From contig CAJLYG010000061.1 in NCBI GenBank assembly GCA_905210845.1, positions 1-15,004 on the forward strand: a DNA stretch of 15,004 bases. The letters are read 5' to 3'. Shown piece after piece: positions 7,824 through 15,004 of this stretch. Both the position numbers and the translations under genes were made by a program. The first letter of the stretch is position 1. Each line of letters opens with the position of its first letter. The notes beneath the pieces are model-generated. The model was given only the letters and a program-made list of their open reading frames with translations, was not told the origin of the DNA and ran no database searches. The stretch is from an uncultured Prevotella sp. (lineage in GTDB: Bacteria; Bacteroidota; Bacteroidia; Bacteroidales; Bacteroidaceae).

Positions 7824-7862
7824 ATCAAGAAAAGCGGACAAGGATCACTCCCTGTCCGCTTT
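7824..7862 (-). terminator. Intrinsic terminator of the nuo operon
   Basis: A perfect 10-bp inverted repeat (AAAGCGGACA at 7831-7840 and TGTCCGCTTT at 7853-7862) encloses a 12-base loop. On the minus strand the stem runs into TTTTCTTGATT, a usable U-tract. It lies 30 bases after the nuoN stop codon and about 150 bases before the MATE start. It is therefore well placed to end the complex I transcript and separate it from the MATE gene. The rest of the 7683-7892 gap holds only the weak MATE promoter candidate. Confidence 0.85.
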
Positions 7863-7892
7863 CCTATTCAATAGATCTGTTCTCACATAAGA

Positions 7893-9350
7893 TTATAGAG
7901 ATGCTGCCGCAGCAATCCAATCATATACACAAGAGCAAACTCCAAAAAGAAGAATGCCTGCCGTACAGATCGCAAGTGCCAATTTCGTACTTGTCGCCGA
8001 CTGGAACGTTGGAAGCGGAGTCTCACTATTCTTAATGTACATGGCTTTCACAATCAGCAAATAGTAGTAAAGGCTGATCACCGTGTTCACCAAGGCGATA
8101 AATACCACAGCATAGGCACAAGCACCTATCACTGTACTCACCTCAGCGCCCTTAACAGCTGCCATGAATACAAAGAACTTGCTGAACATTCCGGCAAAAG
8201 GTGGAATGCCACCCAAAGAGAACAAGGCAAGTGTCATCAGGAAAGCCAAGCGCGGATTCGTCCGGTACAAGCCATTGTAACTGTCCATGTCCACTGTACC
8301 ACCATTATGTTCCTCGACAGCACTGATAATCGTAAAGACTGCCATGTTGGCAACTACATAAATCAACACATAATAGCTCAAGGCTACCGTACTGAATGCA
8401 GTGTCACCAATCACAGCCAAGACAATATATCCTGCCTGTGAGATGGAGCTGAACGCCATGAAACGCTTCAGGTCCTTCTGGTGGATAGCAAACAAGTTGG
8501 CTACAGTGATAGAAAGGACGACTACGATCATTAACATATACGACCATAATTCCGTCATCGGAGCAAATACCTTCATCAAGATAGCACACAAGGCAAAAGC
8601 TGCAGCACCTTTGGAAACGACACTCAGATAACCTGTAACCGTGGTCGGGGCACCTTGATACGTATCTGCTGTCCAGAAATGGAAGGGAACAAGAGAGATC
8701 TTAAAGCCCAGTCCACTAAAGAAGAAGACCATTCCCATCACAGTCAGAGGAGTAACGGTAATGACCTGAGCTACCTTATCAAAATACAATGATCCTGTAG
8801 CGCCATAGACAAAACTGATGCCATAGATCATCACAGCACTTGAAAACGTAGCTGTCAAGATGAACTTTGCCGCAGCCTCAGCAGAATTATGACGGTATTT
8901 ATCCAGACCGACCAGACATGCCATGGGGACGGAAGCCATCTCAAGTCCTAAGAAGAACAACAGGAAGTGATTGGCACTGACCATCATGTTCATGCCCAAA
9001 AGCGTGGCGATCGTAAGCATATAGAACTCACCTTCCTTGAAAGAAGTGTCTGGGCGTTGCATCCACTCCCGGCTCTGGATGAGGACGATAAGGGTACCCA
9101 ATGCAAGAATTGTCTTGATGACTCCTACGGATGCATTGGTATAATACATACCACCAAAGGCTTCAGCAGACCCAATGGGGAAGATATTAATGATAATATG
9201 GATAGCCAACAGAGCGCACACAAGAGGATTAAACCATTTTCTCTCCACTTCCTTTGCACTGCAGAAATCAGCTATAAACGTGATTACCAGGATGGCCATT
9301 AATGTAACCTCCGGAACCATATTCAAAAATTGACTATAATCGATATTCAT
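7893..9350 (-). CDS. nuoN: NADH-quinone oxidoreductase subunit N (antiporter-like membrane subunit)
   Basis: One of three antiporter-like proton-pumping subunits of complex I in the inner membrane, placed next to NuoK in known structures. It has 485 residues, the usual length, with about 14 hydrophobic helices. The expected charged residues are present: E137 in FLGLEMASVP (TM5), K217 in GLGFKISLVPFHFW (TM7, before the broken-helix motif TADTYQGAP), K247 in VVSKGAA (TM8), K295 in KDLKRFMAFSS and K391 in GMFSKFFVF (TM12). The proton path therefore looks complete, in contrast to NuoM. It starts 15 bases after the nuoM stop and is the last gene of the operon, followed by the terminator at 7831-7862. 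Confidence 0.97.
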   Translation of the reverse strand: MNIDYSQFLNMVPEVTLMAILVITFIADFCSAKEVERKWFNPLVCALLAIHIIINIFPIGSAEAFGGMYYTNASVGVIKTILALGTLIVLIQSREWMQRPDTSFKEGEFYMLTIATLLGMNMMVSANHFLLFFLGLEMASVPMACLVGLDKYRHNSAEAAAKFILTATFSSAVMIYGISFVYGATGSLYFDKVAQVITVTPLTVMGMVFFFSGLGFKISLVPFHFWTADTYQGAPTTVTGYLSVVSKGAAAFALCAILMKVFAPMTELWSYMLMIVVVLSITVANLFAIHQKDLKRFMAFSSISQAGYIVLAVIGDTAFSTVALSYYVLIYVVANMAVFTIISAVEEHNGGTVDMDSYNGLYRTNPRLAFLMTLALFSLGGIPPFAGMFSKFFVFMAAVKGAEVSTVIGACAYAVVFIALVNTVISLYYYLLIVKAMYIKNSETPLPTFQSATSTKLALAICTAGILLFGVCSCVYDWIAAAASL

Positions 9351-9365
9351 AATCTACTTTACTTT

Positions 9366-10868
9366 TTACATTCCGGTGATAACGGTCATGATAGGATGAA
9401 CAGCATCAGTAATGATATCCTCTGCGAACAAAGGAGCAATACCAAGCAATGCTACGCAGAAGATCAAGCCACAAACGGCAACACGCTCATCCCAGGTTGC
9501 ATCATGCATACGGGCAACAGCTTCGCTTGCCACTTTCTCGTAACAGATCTTACCAACGACACGGAGGATATACACAGCGGTGATCACAATAGAGGTACAA
9601 GCCACGATAGTGCAGACACGATGGAAGAGATCCGCATTTTGGAACGCACCCACAAAGATAGTCATCTCTGCCACAAAGCCAGAGAAGCCCGGCAAGCCAA
9701 GGTTTGCCAAGCCGGCAACCACATAGCCCACAGCAAGGAAAGGCACCACCTTCATCAACCCACCAAGATAGCGAACATCACGAGTACCAGCACGATGGTA
9801 GATCATACCGATAACAGCAAAGAACAGAGCTGTCATCAATCCATGAGAAAGCATCTGCAGGATAGCACCTGTCGCTGCAGTCTCATTCAGCATCAGCAAT
9901 GCGAAGAGCACCATTCCACAATGGGAAACGGATGAATAGGCATTGATATATTTCAAGTCTGTCTGCACGCAAGCAGAAAGGGCACCATAGACAACAGAGA
10001 TCGTCGTAAGAATCAGGAAGACCTTCGTCCAATAACCCGTAGCCGCAGCAGGAAGCAAGAACATGGCAATGCGGAAGCAACCATAACCTCCCAACTTCAT
10101 CAAGACACCTGCATGCAGCATGGACACTGCTGTCGGGGCTGAAGCATGACCATCAGGAGACCATGTATGGAAGGGGAACAAAGCACCAAGAACGCCAAAT
10201 CCGATAAAGATAAATGGGAAGAACACATTCTGAATGGCAACAGGAATCGCATGGGCACCATTCTGATGATGGGCAATGTCGATTACATCCATTGTATTGC
10301 CACCAGCAAAATAGTAAATGCCAAGAATACCAATAATCAGCAAGGCAGAGCCACCCATCAACATCAAGGTAAGCTTCATGGCTGCATACTCCTTCGGACC
10401 CGTACCCCAAACACCAATCAAAAGATACATAGGAATGAGGGCTACCTCATAGAACATAAACATCGTGAACATGTCACGGGAGATAAAGAACCCGAATACG
10501 CCAGATGACAACAACGTGAACCATAGGAAATACTCTTTCTTCATAGGTTCCATCTGCCAGGAGGCGAATGTCCCGGTGAAAACAATCACGGCAGAAAGAA
10601 GGATCATCACGACAGAGATCCCATCCACGCCTGTGGCAAATTTAATGTGGAGCGGACGGAACCAGTCGATGCTGGCGCCGAAAAGCATCGGGTCAGTATT
10701 TCCTGCATGACGCGCTCCAATAAAATCAAAGACAAGATAGATGGAAAGGGCAAGCAGAATGCTGGCTCCAGTCACCATCACCCCGCGTACCTGCTTGTCA
10801 TTGCCTGCCAACCACAGACCAACCAACATCAGGACCGGGACTACAACAAATAATATTAAGTATGTCAT
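9366..10868 (-). CDS. nuoM: NADH-quinone oxidoreductase subunit M (antiporter-like membrane subunit)
   Basis: Middle antiporter-like proton-pumping subunit of the complex I membrane arm. It has 500 residues, close to the family norm of about 500-510, with about 14 helices. E141 in FYEVALIPMYLL is the conserved TM5 glutamate. The TM7 region reads GFGVLGALFPFHTWSPDGH (223-241), where L227 occupies the place of the lysine numbered K234 in E. coli NuoM. K258 (HAGVLMKLGGYG, TM8), K306 (TDLKYINAYSS) and E401 (SGFVAEMTIF, TM12) are present. I confirmed the TM7 codons by reading the bases at 10169-10201. The gene lies 18 bases after nuoL with a purine-rich site (GGAAAAGAAA) before the ATG and 15 bases before nuoN. 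Identity is certain; the missing lysine is the one oddity. Confidence 0.97.
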   Translation of the reverse strand: MTYLILFVVVPVLMLVGLWLAGNDKQVRGVMVTGASILLALSIYLVFDFIGARHAGNTDPMLFGASIDWFRPLHIKFATGVDGISVVMILLSAVIVFTGTFASWQMEPMKKEYFLWFTLLSSGVFGFFISRDMFTMFMFYEVALIPMYLLIGVWGTGPKEYAAMKLTLMLMGGSALLIIGILGIYYFAGGNTMDVIDIAHHQNGAHAIPVAIQNVFFPFIFIGFGVLGALFPFHTWSPDGHASAPTAVSMLHAGVLMKLGGYGCFRIAMFLLPAAATGYWTKVFLILTTISVVYGALSACVQTDLKYINAYSSVSHCGMVLFALLMLNETAATGAILQMLSHGLMTALFFAVIGMIYHRAGTRDVRYLGGLMKVVPFLAVGYVVAGLANLGLPGFSGFVAEMTIFVGAFQNADLFHRVCTIVACTSIVITAVYILRVVGKICYEKVASEAVARMHDATWDERVAVCGLIFCVALLGIAPLFAEDIITDAVHPIMTVITGM

Positions 10869-10886
10869 TTTCTTTTCCGTTAATGA

Positions 10887-12881
10887 TTAGAGGAGACTAA
10901 GAAGTACTAAAGTTAGGGCGACAGCACCTGTCAGGAACCATACGGCATAAGAGCGGACATCACCACTCTGCCATGGGCGCAAGGTCTGACCTGCTTCACT
11001 CGTACCCCATGCAAGGAAATTAAACGTTCCGTCGATCACGTAACGGTCGAACCAAGCGATAGGCTTGGAGAACAACCCGAATACGATCTTATGACAGAAG
11101 AACTGCCAAGCATCATCAATATAGAAGCGGTTGAGGGCAGCCTGATGCAATTTCGGCATTGCCTTTGCCAACCGATCTGGAACAGGATTGTGCTTGGGCG
11201 CATACATCCATGTTGCAAGTGCAAAGCCGAAACATGCTACGCTCAGGCTCAGCCACGCAGTAGGTCCGAACTCAAAATGCTGTAAGCCAATCTCGGCAGA
11301 AGCCCCAGTAGCAGACACGAAATGACCAAATGGGATCCAACCTGCAACACATGAAATAACAGAGAGGAATACCAATGGTCCCCACATCACAAAAGGCACT
11401 TCAGCTGGCTTCTTACGATGCTCAGGATCTAACTCATAATAACTCTGTCCCCAGAAAATAACGTAATACAAACGGAACATATAAAATGCCGTAAGACCAG
11501 ATACTAAAGTCATGAAATAGCCCATGAACGGTGAGAACTGGAAGCATGCATCAACGATCTCGTCCTTAGAGAAGAACCCTGCCAAGGGCCAGAAGCCGCT
11601 GATGGCAATTGTCCCAATCAGGAAACAGATGTTCGTAATCGGCATGTACTTATGCAAGCCACCCATGTATTCCTTGAAATTGGAACCAATGATCACGATA
11701 ATAGCACCTGAGCAGAGGAACAACAGGGCTTTGAACATGGCATGTGTAAACAAGTGGAACATGGAAGCCATATACCCCAATCCACCGACCTCATTGTCAA
11801 GTCCTTCCGGTGCGACGAAACAAACACCCAAAGCAACGAGCATATAGGCAATCTGAGAAATCGTGGAAAAGGCAAGACCACGCTTAATATCACGCTGGCA
11901 GCAAGCTACGACAGCTGCATAGAATGCAGTGAAAGCTGCGATATAAGCAACGTAATGCAGCGTATGAGGAGCATACTGTATCCAAATCGGGAACAGGGAA
12001 GCCACTTGATAGACACCGGCTACAACCATCGTAGCGGCATGGATCAATGCAGAAACTGGCGTAGGACCCTCCATCGCATCTGGCAACCAGATGTGCAATG
12101 GGAACATGGCACTCTTACCGGCACCACCGATAAACATCAGGAAAAGCGCTGTTGGCATCAGCCAACCATACTCTCCAGCTGCATTGCCTACTTGGGCAGC
12201 AAGTCCCGGGTTCACCGTCGCATTCAGATCATAGTTGAAAGTTCCTACATAATAACTGAAGAACAGGATACCAATCAGGAAGAAGAGATCGGCAAAACGA
12301 GTCACGATGAACGCCTTCTTTGAGGCATGTACTGCAGCATGCTTGGGATAATAGAATCCGATGAGCAGATAAGAACAAACGCCCACCAATTCCCAGAACA
12401 AGTACATTTGGAAGATATTGGTAGCGACGACCAGTCCTAACATAGACATAGTAAACAGAGACAGGAACGCATAAAAGCGCTGGAATCCTTTCTCATAGCC
12501 TATTTTCTTATAATGGTCGTCCCGTTCTGCCATATAGCCGAACGAATAGATATGTACCATGAAACTGACTGTCGTAATAACGACTAACATCATCACGCTG
12601 ATTGGCGTCAGACGGAAACCAATATTAAAGGTCAGAGCCGTCGTAAACTTCAGCCATGTAAAATTAAAGGCAGTCACTATCGGGTACATCCCATCAGCAC
12701 CCCTTCCTATTTGGAAAAAGTACTTATAAGCTGTATAACAGGACAGGAAGAACAACACTCCCAAGATTGTCGTACCGATAAGACCTGCAACCTTTTCTTT
12801 CATCTTCATACCCGCAAGTCCGAGCAAAAGAAAACTCAAGAACGGGAGAAGAAGTATCAAAAATGCATAATTGTATTCCAT
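10887..12881 (-). CDS. nuoL: NADH-quinone oxidoreductase subunit L (distal antiporter-like subunit)
   Basis: Distal proton-pumping subunit of complex I, whose C-terminal lateral helix runs along the membrane arm. It has 664 residues, somewhat longer than E. coli NuoL (613). Key residues are in place: E164 in YLFWELVGVCSYL (TM5), K256 in GGAGKSAMFPLHIWLPDAM (TM7), H281 in ALIHAATMV (TM8), K384 in FKALLF and K439/D440 in GFFSKDEI (TM12). The end (about 605-664: FDRYVIDGTFNF ... WFLTGAVALTLVLLSLL) fits the region leading into the last transmembrane helix, after the lateral helix. It is separated from nuoK by 6 bases and from nuoM by 18, within one transcription unit. Assignment is firm. Confidence 0.97.
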   Translation of the reverse strand: MEYNYAFLILLLPFLSFLLLGLAGMKMKEKVAGLIGTTILGVLFFLSCYTAYKYFFQIGRGADGMYPIVTAFNFTWLKFTTALTFNIGFRLTPISVMMLVVITTVSFMVHIYSFGYMAERDDHYKKIGYEKGFQRFYAFLSLFTMSMLGLVVATNIFQMYLFWELVGVCSYLLIGFYYPKHAAVHASKKAFIVTRFADLFFLIGILFFSYYVGTFNYDLNATVNPGLAAQVGNAAGEYGWLMPTALFLMFIGGAGKSAMFPLHIWLPDAMEGPTPVSALIHAATMVVAGVYQVASLFPIWIQYAPHTLHYVAYIAAFTAFYAAVVACCQRDIKRGLAFSTISQIAYMLVALGVCFVAPEGLDNEVGGLGYMASMFHLFTHAMFKALLFLCSGAIIVIIGSNFKEYMGGLHKYMPITNICFLIGTIAISGFWPLAGFFSKDEIVDACFQFSPFMGYFMTLVSGLTAFYMFRLYYVIFWGQSYYELDPEHRKKPAEVPFVMWGPLVFLSVISCVAGWIPFGHFVSATGASAEIGLQHFEFGPTAWLSLSVACFGFALATWMYAPKHNPVPDRLAKAMPKLHQAALNRFYIDDAWQFFCHKIVFGLFSKPIAWFDRYVIDGTFNFLAWGTSEAGQTLRPWQSGDVRSYAVWFLTGAVALTLVLLSLL

Positions 12882-12887
12882 TGTAAT

Positions 12888-13196
12888 TTATAATTTCATG
12901 TTTTCGATACTGTTCACCTGATCACTATGGAAATTGCGGTAAACATTAATGATAATAGCAATGGCTACAGCTGTCTCTGCGGCACTTACCCCGATTGAGA
13001 ACAGGGTGAAGAACACACCTTCAAGCTGACCAGGATACAGAATACGGTTGAACACCGCAAAGTTCAAATCTGCAGAGTTCAGTACCAATTCAATAGAGAT
13101 AAGCATTGCAATCAGGTTACGACGGGTTACGAAACCGAAGAAACCGATAAAGAACAATAGTGCACTAAGCACAAAATAACACCAAACGGGAATCAT
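12888..13196 (-). CDS. nuoK: NADH-quinone oxidoreductase subunit K
   Basis: Small three-helix membrane subunit of complex I that forms part of the charged axis linking the quinone site to the antiporter-like subunits. It has 102 residues, the usual size (E. coli 100). The two buried glutamates are present: E36 in LISIELVLNSADLNF (TM2) and E74 in VSAAETAVAIAI (TM3; E72 in E. coli). Its ATG overlaps the nuoJ stop as ATGA (13193-13196), so the two are probably translationally coupled; nuoL begins 6 bases after its stop. Confidence 0.96.
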   Translation of the reverse strand: MIPVWCYFVLSALLFFIGFFGFVTRRNLIAMLISIELVLNSADLNFAVFNRILYPGQLEGVFFTLFSIGVSAAETAVAIAIIINVYRNFHSDQVNSIENMKL

Positions 13197-13714
13197 TTCT
13201 TATCCTCCTTTCTTGCAATAACAATAGCACCGATGATACATGCCAGTAAGAAGACGGAAATAAACTCAAAGGGGAGCACATATCCATTCTCTCCTGAGCC
13301 AACGAGTTGCTGACCCACCTGATCCATGGGGACTTCAACGTCAGCAACGCTGGCTGCCATGTCAATAAACTTATTCTTAATTAATACAAAGACAACAGTA
13401 GCCAAGCCTATCAGGGCAACAAGGGCTGCACCCACAACACGGCTACCTTTCATCCGTTCTACAAGTCCCTGCAACGTACGCTTCGACACCAGGTTGATGG
13501 CAAAGACATACAATACCGTGATACCACCGGCATACACTGCAATCTGGGCAGCGCCGAGATAGGTATAATCCAACAGGAAATAAATACCTGCCACTCCAAA
13601 AAGCACGAACAACAAGAAGGTAGCGGCACGCATGATCTTAGTTGTCGTAACACACAAGATGGCCGAGCCAAGGATGACTACTGCCAATATGATAAACATG
13701 ATTAAATTTGCCAT
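13193..13714 (-). CDS. nuoJ: NADH-quinone oxidoreductase subunit J
   Basis: Five-helix membrane subunit of complex I located between NuoH and NuoK. It has 173 residues, near the family norm. The most diagnostic segment is LGAAQIAVYAGGITVLYVFAI in TM3, a region known to bend in the catalytic cycle. The C-terminal helix YVLPFEFISVFLLACIIGA is also typical. A charged or polar loop at about 120-145 connects TM4 and TM5. The start follows an unusually strong Shine-Dalgarno sequence (AAGGAGG, 13732-13726) that overlaps the nuoI stop codon. Its own stop overlaps the nuoK start by 4 bases. Confidence 0.96.
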   Translation of the reverse strand: MANLIMFIILAVVILGSAILCVTTTKIMRAATFLLFVLFGVAGIYFLLDYTYLGAAQIAVYAGGITVLYVFAINLVSKRTLQGLVERMKGSRVVGAALVALIGLATVVFVLIKNKFIDMAASVADVEVPMDQVGQQLVGSGENGYVLPFEFISVFLLACIIGAIVIARKEDKK

Positions 13715-13725
13715 ATCTTACAGAT

Positions 13726-13732
13726 CCTCCTT
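13726..13732 (-). promoter_or_regulatory. Strong Shine-Dalgarno sequence of nuoJ
   Basis: AAGGAGG lies 11 bases before the nuoJ ATG (13714) and overlaps the nuoI TAA stop (13733-13731). It is a full anti-Shine-Dalgarno match, which is notable because most Bacteroidota genes lack such sites. A weaker AAGGAG precedes nuoI (14323-14318), and AAAAGGATG precedes cusA (5814-5806). Confidence 0.7.
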
Positions 13733-14315
13733 ATTTAGTCTTGGTGTTAAACGTACCGATCTTAAAAGGTGCCCCACCATCAAGAATATTAGGCAGAGAT
13801 CCACCATCATATACCTCCTTGTCAAGGTGAAGGACAAGTTTGGAACGATCGAAGACTGCATTCTCGAAATCATTCACGAAGTGAATCGCATCAAAATTAC
13901 ATGCATTGGTGCACAATTGGCAAAACATACAGTCGCCAAGATCATACAGATAATCATCCAATACTTTCTTCTTGCGCACTGTAGCCTCGTCCGTCTCAAA
14001 ATGAGATGTGATCTTAATCGTGCCATTAGGACATGCCTTCTCGCACATTGTGCATGCTGTACACTTATAGTCGCCCACTTTCAAGCCACGTGCCTGCAAT
14101 TTCGGGTCGTTTTGCAACTCCTCTTCGGTCACGCGCTTGAATACCAGACGCCCACGATGGCGTGCGCTGACATGCAGCGTAGTCTTACGATTCTCAGGAT
14201 ACTGCTCGGTGGACTTCGCCGTAAAATATTCCTTCAGCGTAGTCTTCATACCGACTGCGAGTGTTTTCACTCCGTCAGCAATACCCTGGAAATATGATTT
14301 ATCTTTATTTTCCAT
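13731..14315 (-). CDS. nuoI: NADH-quinone oxidoreductase subunit I (2x[4Fe-4S] ferredoxin-like)
   Basis: Peripheral-arm subunit that carries iron-sulfur clusters N6a and N6b and passes electrons toward NuoB and quinone at the cytoplasmic face of the membrane. It has 194 residues. The first cluster motif is CTACTMCEKACP with C85, C88, C91 and C95. The second is CMFCQLCTNACN with C129, C132, C135 and C139, where Asn replaces the proline that usually follows the last cysteine. All eight cysteines are present, so both clusters should assemble. An amphipathic N-terminal region (about 8-35) would anchor it to the membrane arm. The start has AAGGAG close upstream, 10 bases after nuoH. It is the only cluster-bearing subunit visible here. 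Confidence 0.97.
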   Translation of the reverse strand: MENKDKSYFQGIADGVKTLAVGMKTTLKEYFTAKSTEQYPENRKTTLHVSARHRGRLVFKRVTEEELQNDPKLQARGLKVGDYKCTACTMCEKACPNGTIKITSHFETDEATVRKKKVLDDYLYDLGDCMFCQLCTNACNFDAIHFVNDFENAVFDRSKLVLHLDKEVYDGGSLPNILDGGAPFKIGTFNTKTK

Positions 14316-14325
14316 TTCTCCTTAA

Positions 14326-15004
14326 TTAAAAGTGAAGTCCAAAAGCTACACAAACAGTCATAATGACCAAATTCAACAAGGCAAGAGGCATAAGATATTT
14401 CCACTCCAACTTCAAGATCTGATCAATACGAAGGCGTGGGAATGTCCACTTGACCCACATGAGCAGCCATACGACAAAGAAAGTTTTGCCAAAGAACCAT
14501 ATAAATCCTGGAATATAATTCATCACGGTATCGAAACCGCTGATGCCTATATTTAAAGGGGCCCAACCACCTAAGAAAACCGTGGTGGCAATTCCAGAAA
14601 TGACAAAGAGGTTCAAATATTCAGCCAAATAATAGAACCCGAAGCCCATACCAGAATATTCTGTATGGTAGCCTGCCGTCAACTCCGACTCTGCCTCTGC
14701 GAGGTCGAATGGACCACGGTTTGCCTCTGCATTACCTGCGACGCAGAAAACAAGGAAAGCCACGATGGCCGGGATGTGCCCCTTGACAATCAACCACTGC
14801 CAAGGACCCGTCTGGGCATCTACGATACCACTTACCTGCATGGTACCTGTCAGGGCAACTGCTGTAACAAGGCATAATCCCAATGACATCTCATAGGATA
14901 TCATCTGCACAGCGCCACGCATTGCGCTGGTGACTGAATATTTATTATTACTTGACCAACCTGCTAAGAAGATGCCCAGCACGCCAATCGAAGATATGGC
15001 GGTA
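14326..15004 (-). CDS. nuoH: NADH-quinone oxidoreductase subunit H (5' end cut off by window)
   Basis: Membrane subunit of complex I that forms much of the quinone-binding chamber at the junction of the two arms. About 225 C-terminal residues are visible, running in frame to the window edge ([20 protein letters not shown]...). Roughly 130 N-terminal residues are missing when compared with family members. Diagnostic motifs are [42 protein letters not shown] with its run of acidic residues in the quinone-side loop, [15 protein letters not shown], and the C-terminal [17 protein letters not shown] at 14982 is in frame but lies inside the conserved region, so it is not the start. nuoI begins 10 bases after its stop. 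Confidence 0.96.
   Translation of the reverse strand, partial: TAISSIGVLGIFLAGWSSNNKYSVTSAMRGAVQMISYEMSLGLCLVTAVALTGTMQVSGIVDAQTGPWQWLIVKGHIPAIVAFLVFCVAGNAEANRGPFDLAEAESELTAGYHTEYSGMGFGFYYLAEYLNLFVISGIATTVFLGGWAPLNIGISGFDTVMNYIPGFIWFFGKTFFVVWLLMWVKWTFPRLRIDQILKLEWKYLMPLALLNLVIMTVCVAFGLHF

Noticed and set aside
13632..14297. A 221-codon plus-strand frame opposite nuoI and the start of nuoJ
   Set aside because: It lies antisense to nuoI with all eight cluster cysteines intact on the minus strand; its product resembles nothing known. The frames at 2678-3259, 6774-7358, 9330-9935 and 11742-12323 are rejected for the same reason.
1..15004. Mobile element, CRISPR array, tRNA/rRNA, phage or genomic-island borders
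   Set aside because: No transposase or integrase, direct-repeat array, cloverleaf or terminal inverted repeats were seen; genes are tightly packed, on one strand, and look like core chromosome.

Overview
The window is a gene-dense chromosomal segment with every supported gene on the minus strand. It most likely comes from a member of the Bacteroidota, order Bacteroidales, with a Prevotella-like relative a reasonable guess. The reasons are the style of the Nuo subunits, a Bacteroidota-type promoter (TTG, 19 bases, TAnnTTTG), a CusA/CusC/CusB set in A-C-B order, and a small HYC/CGHC/PP protein of a kind I know mainly from Bacteroidota metal-efflux loci. Species cannot be settled from this alone.

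Reading in the direction of transcription (high to low coordinates), the first block (15004-7893) is the distal half of a complex I operon: nuoH (5' end outside the window), nuoI, nuoJ, nuoK, nuoL, nuoM, nuoN. The genes are 6-18 bases apart or overlap by 4 bases. Together they encode the proton-pumping membrane arm plus the two-cluster ferredoxin-like subunit NuoI. A strong 10-bp hairpin terminator at 7831-7862 ends the operon. The input-module genes (nuoA-G) would lie beyond the window, so whether NuoE/F/G are present cannot be judged here.

The second block (7682-6390) is a single MATE-family efflux transporter, probably with its own weak promoter. The third block (6358-1) is a copper/silver efflux operon. 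A good promoter at 6328-6358 precedes a small membrane-anchored Cys/His/Met-rich protein, then CusA (inner-membrane RND pump), CusC (outer-membrane channel) and CusB (periplasmic adaptor, 3' end outside the window). CusA keeps the three methionines that define Cu(I)/Ag(I) export, and CusB carries a heavy-metal-binding domain, so monovalent copper/silver is a better guess than zinc/cobalt.

I see no mobile element, CRISPR array, RNA gene, integrase or phage gene, and no gap longer than about 210 bases. Nothing here is clearly a new system. The points most worth a second look are a NuoM that lacks the usual TM7 lysine, a CusA with a changed proton-relay triad and an extra helix pair, and the small HYC-type protein that leads the efflux operon.
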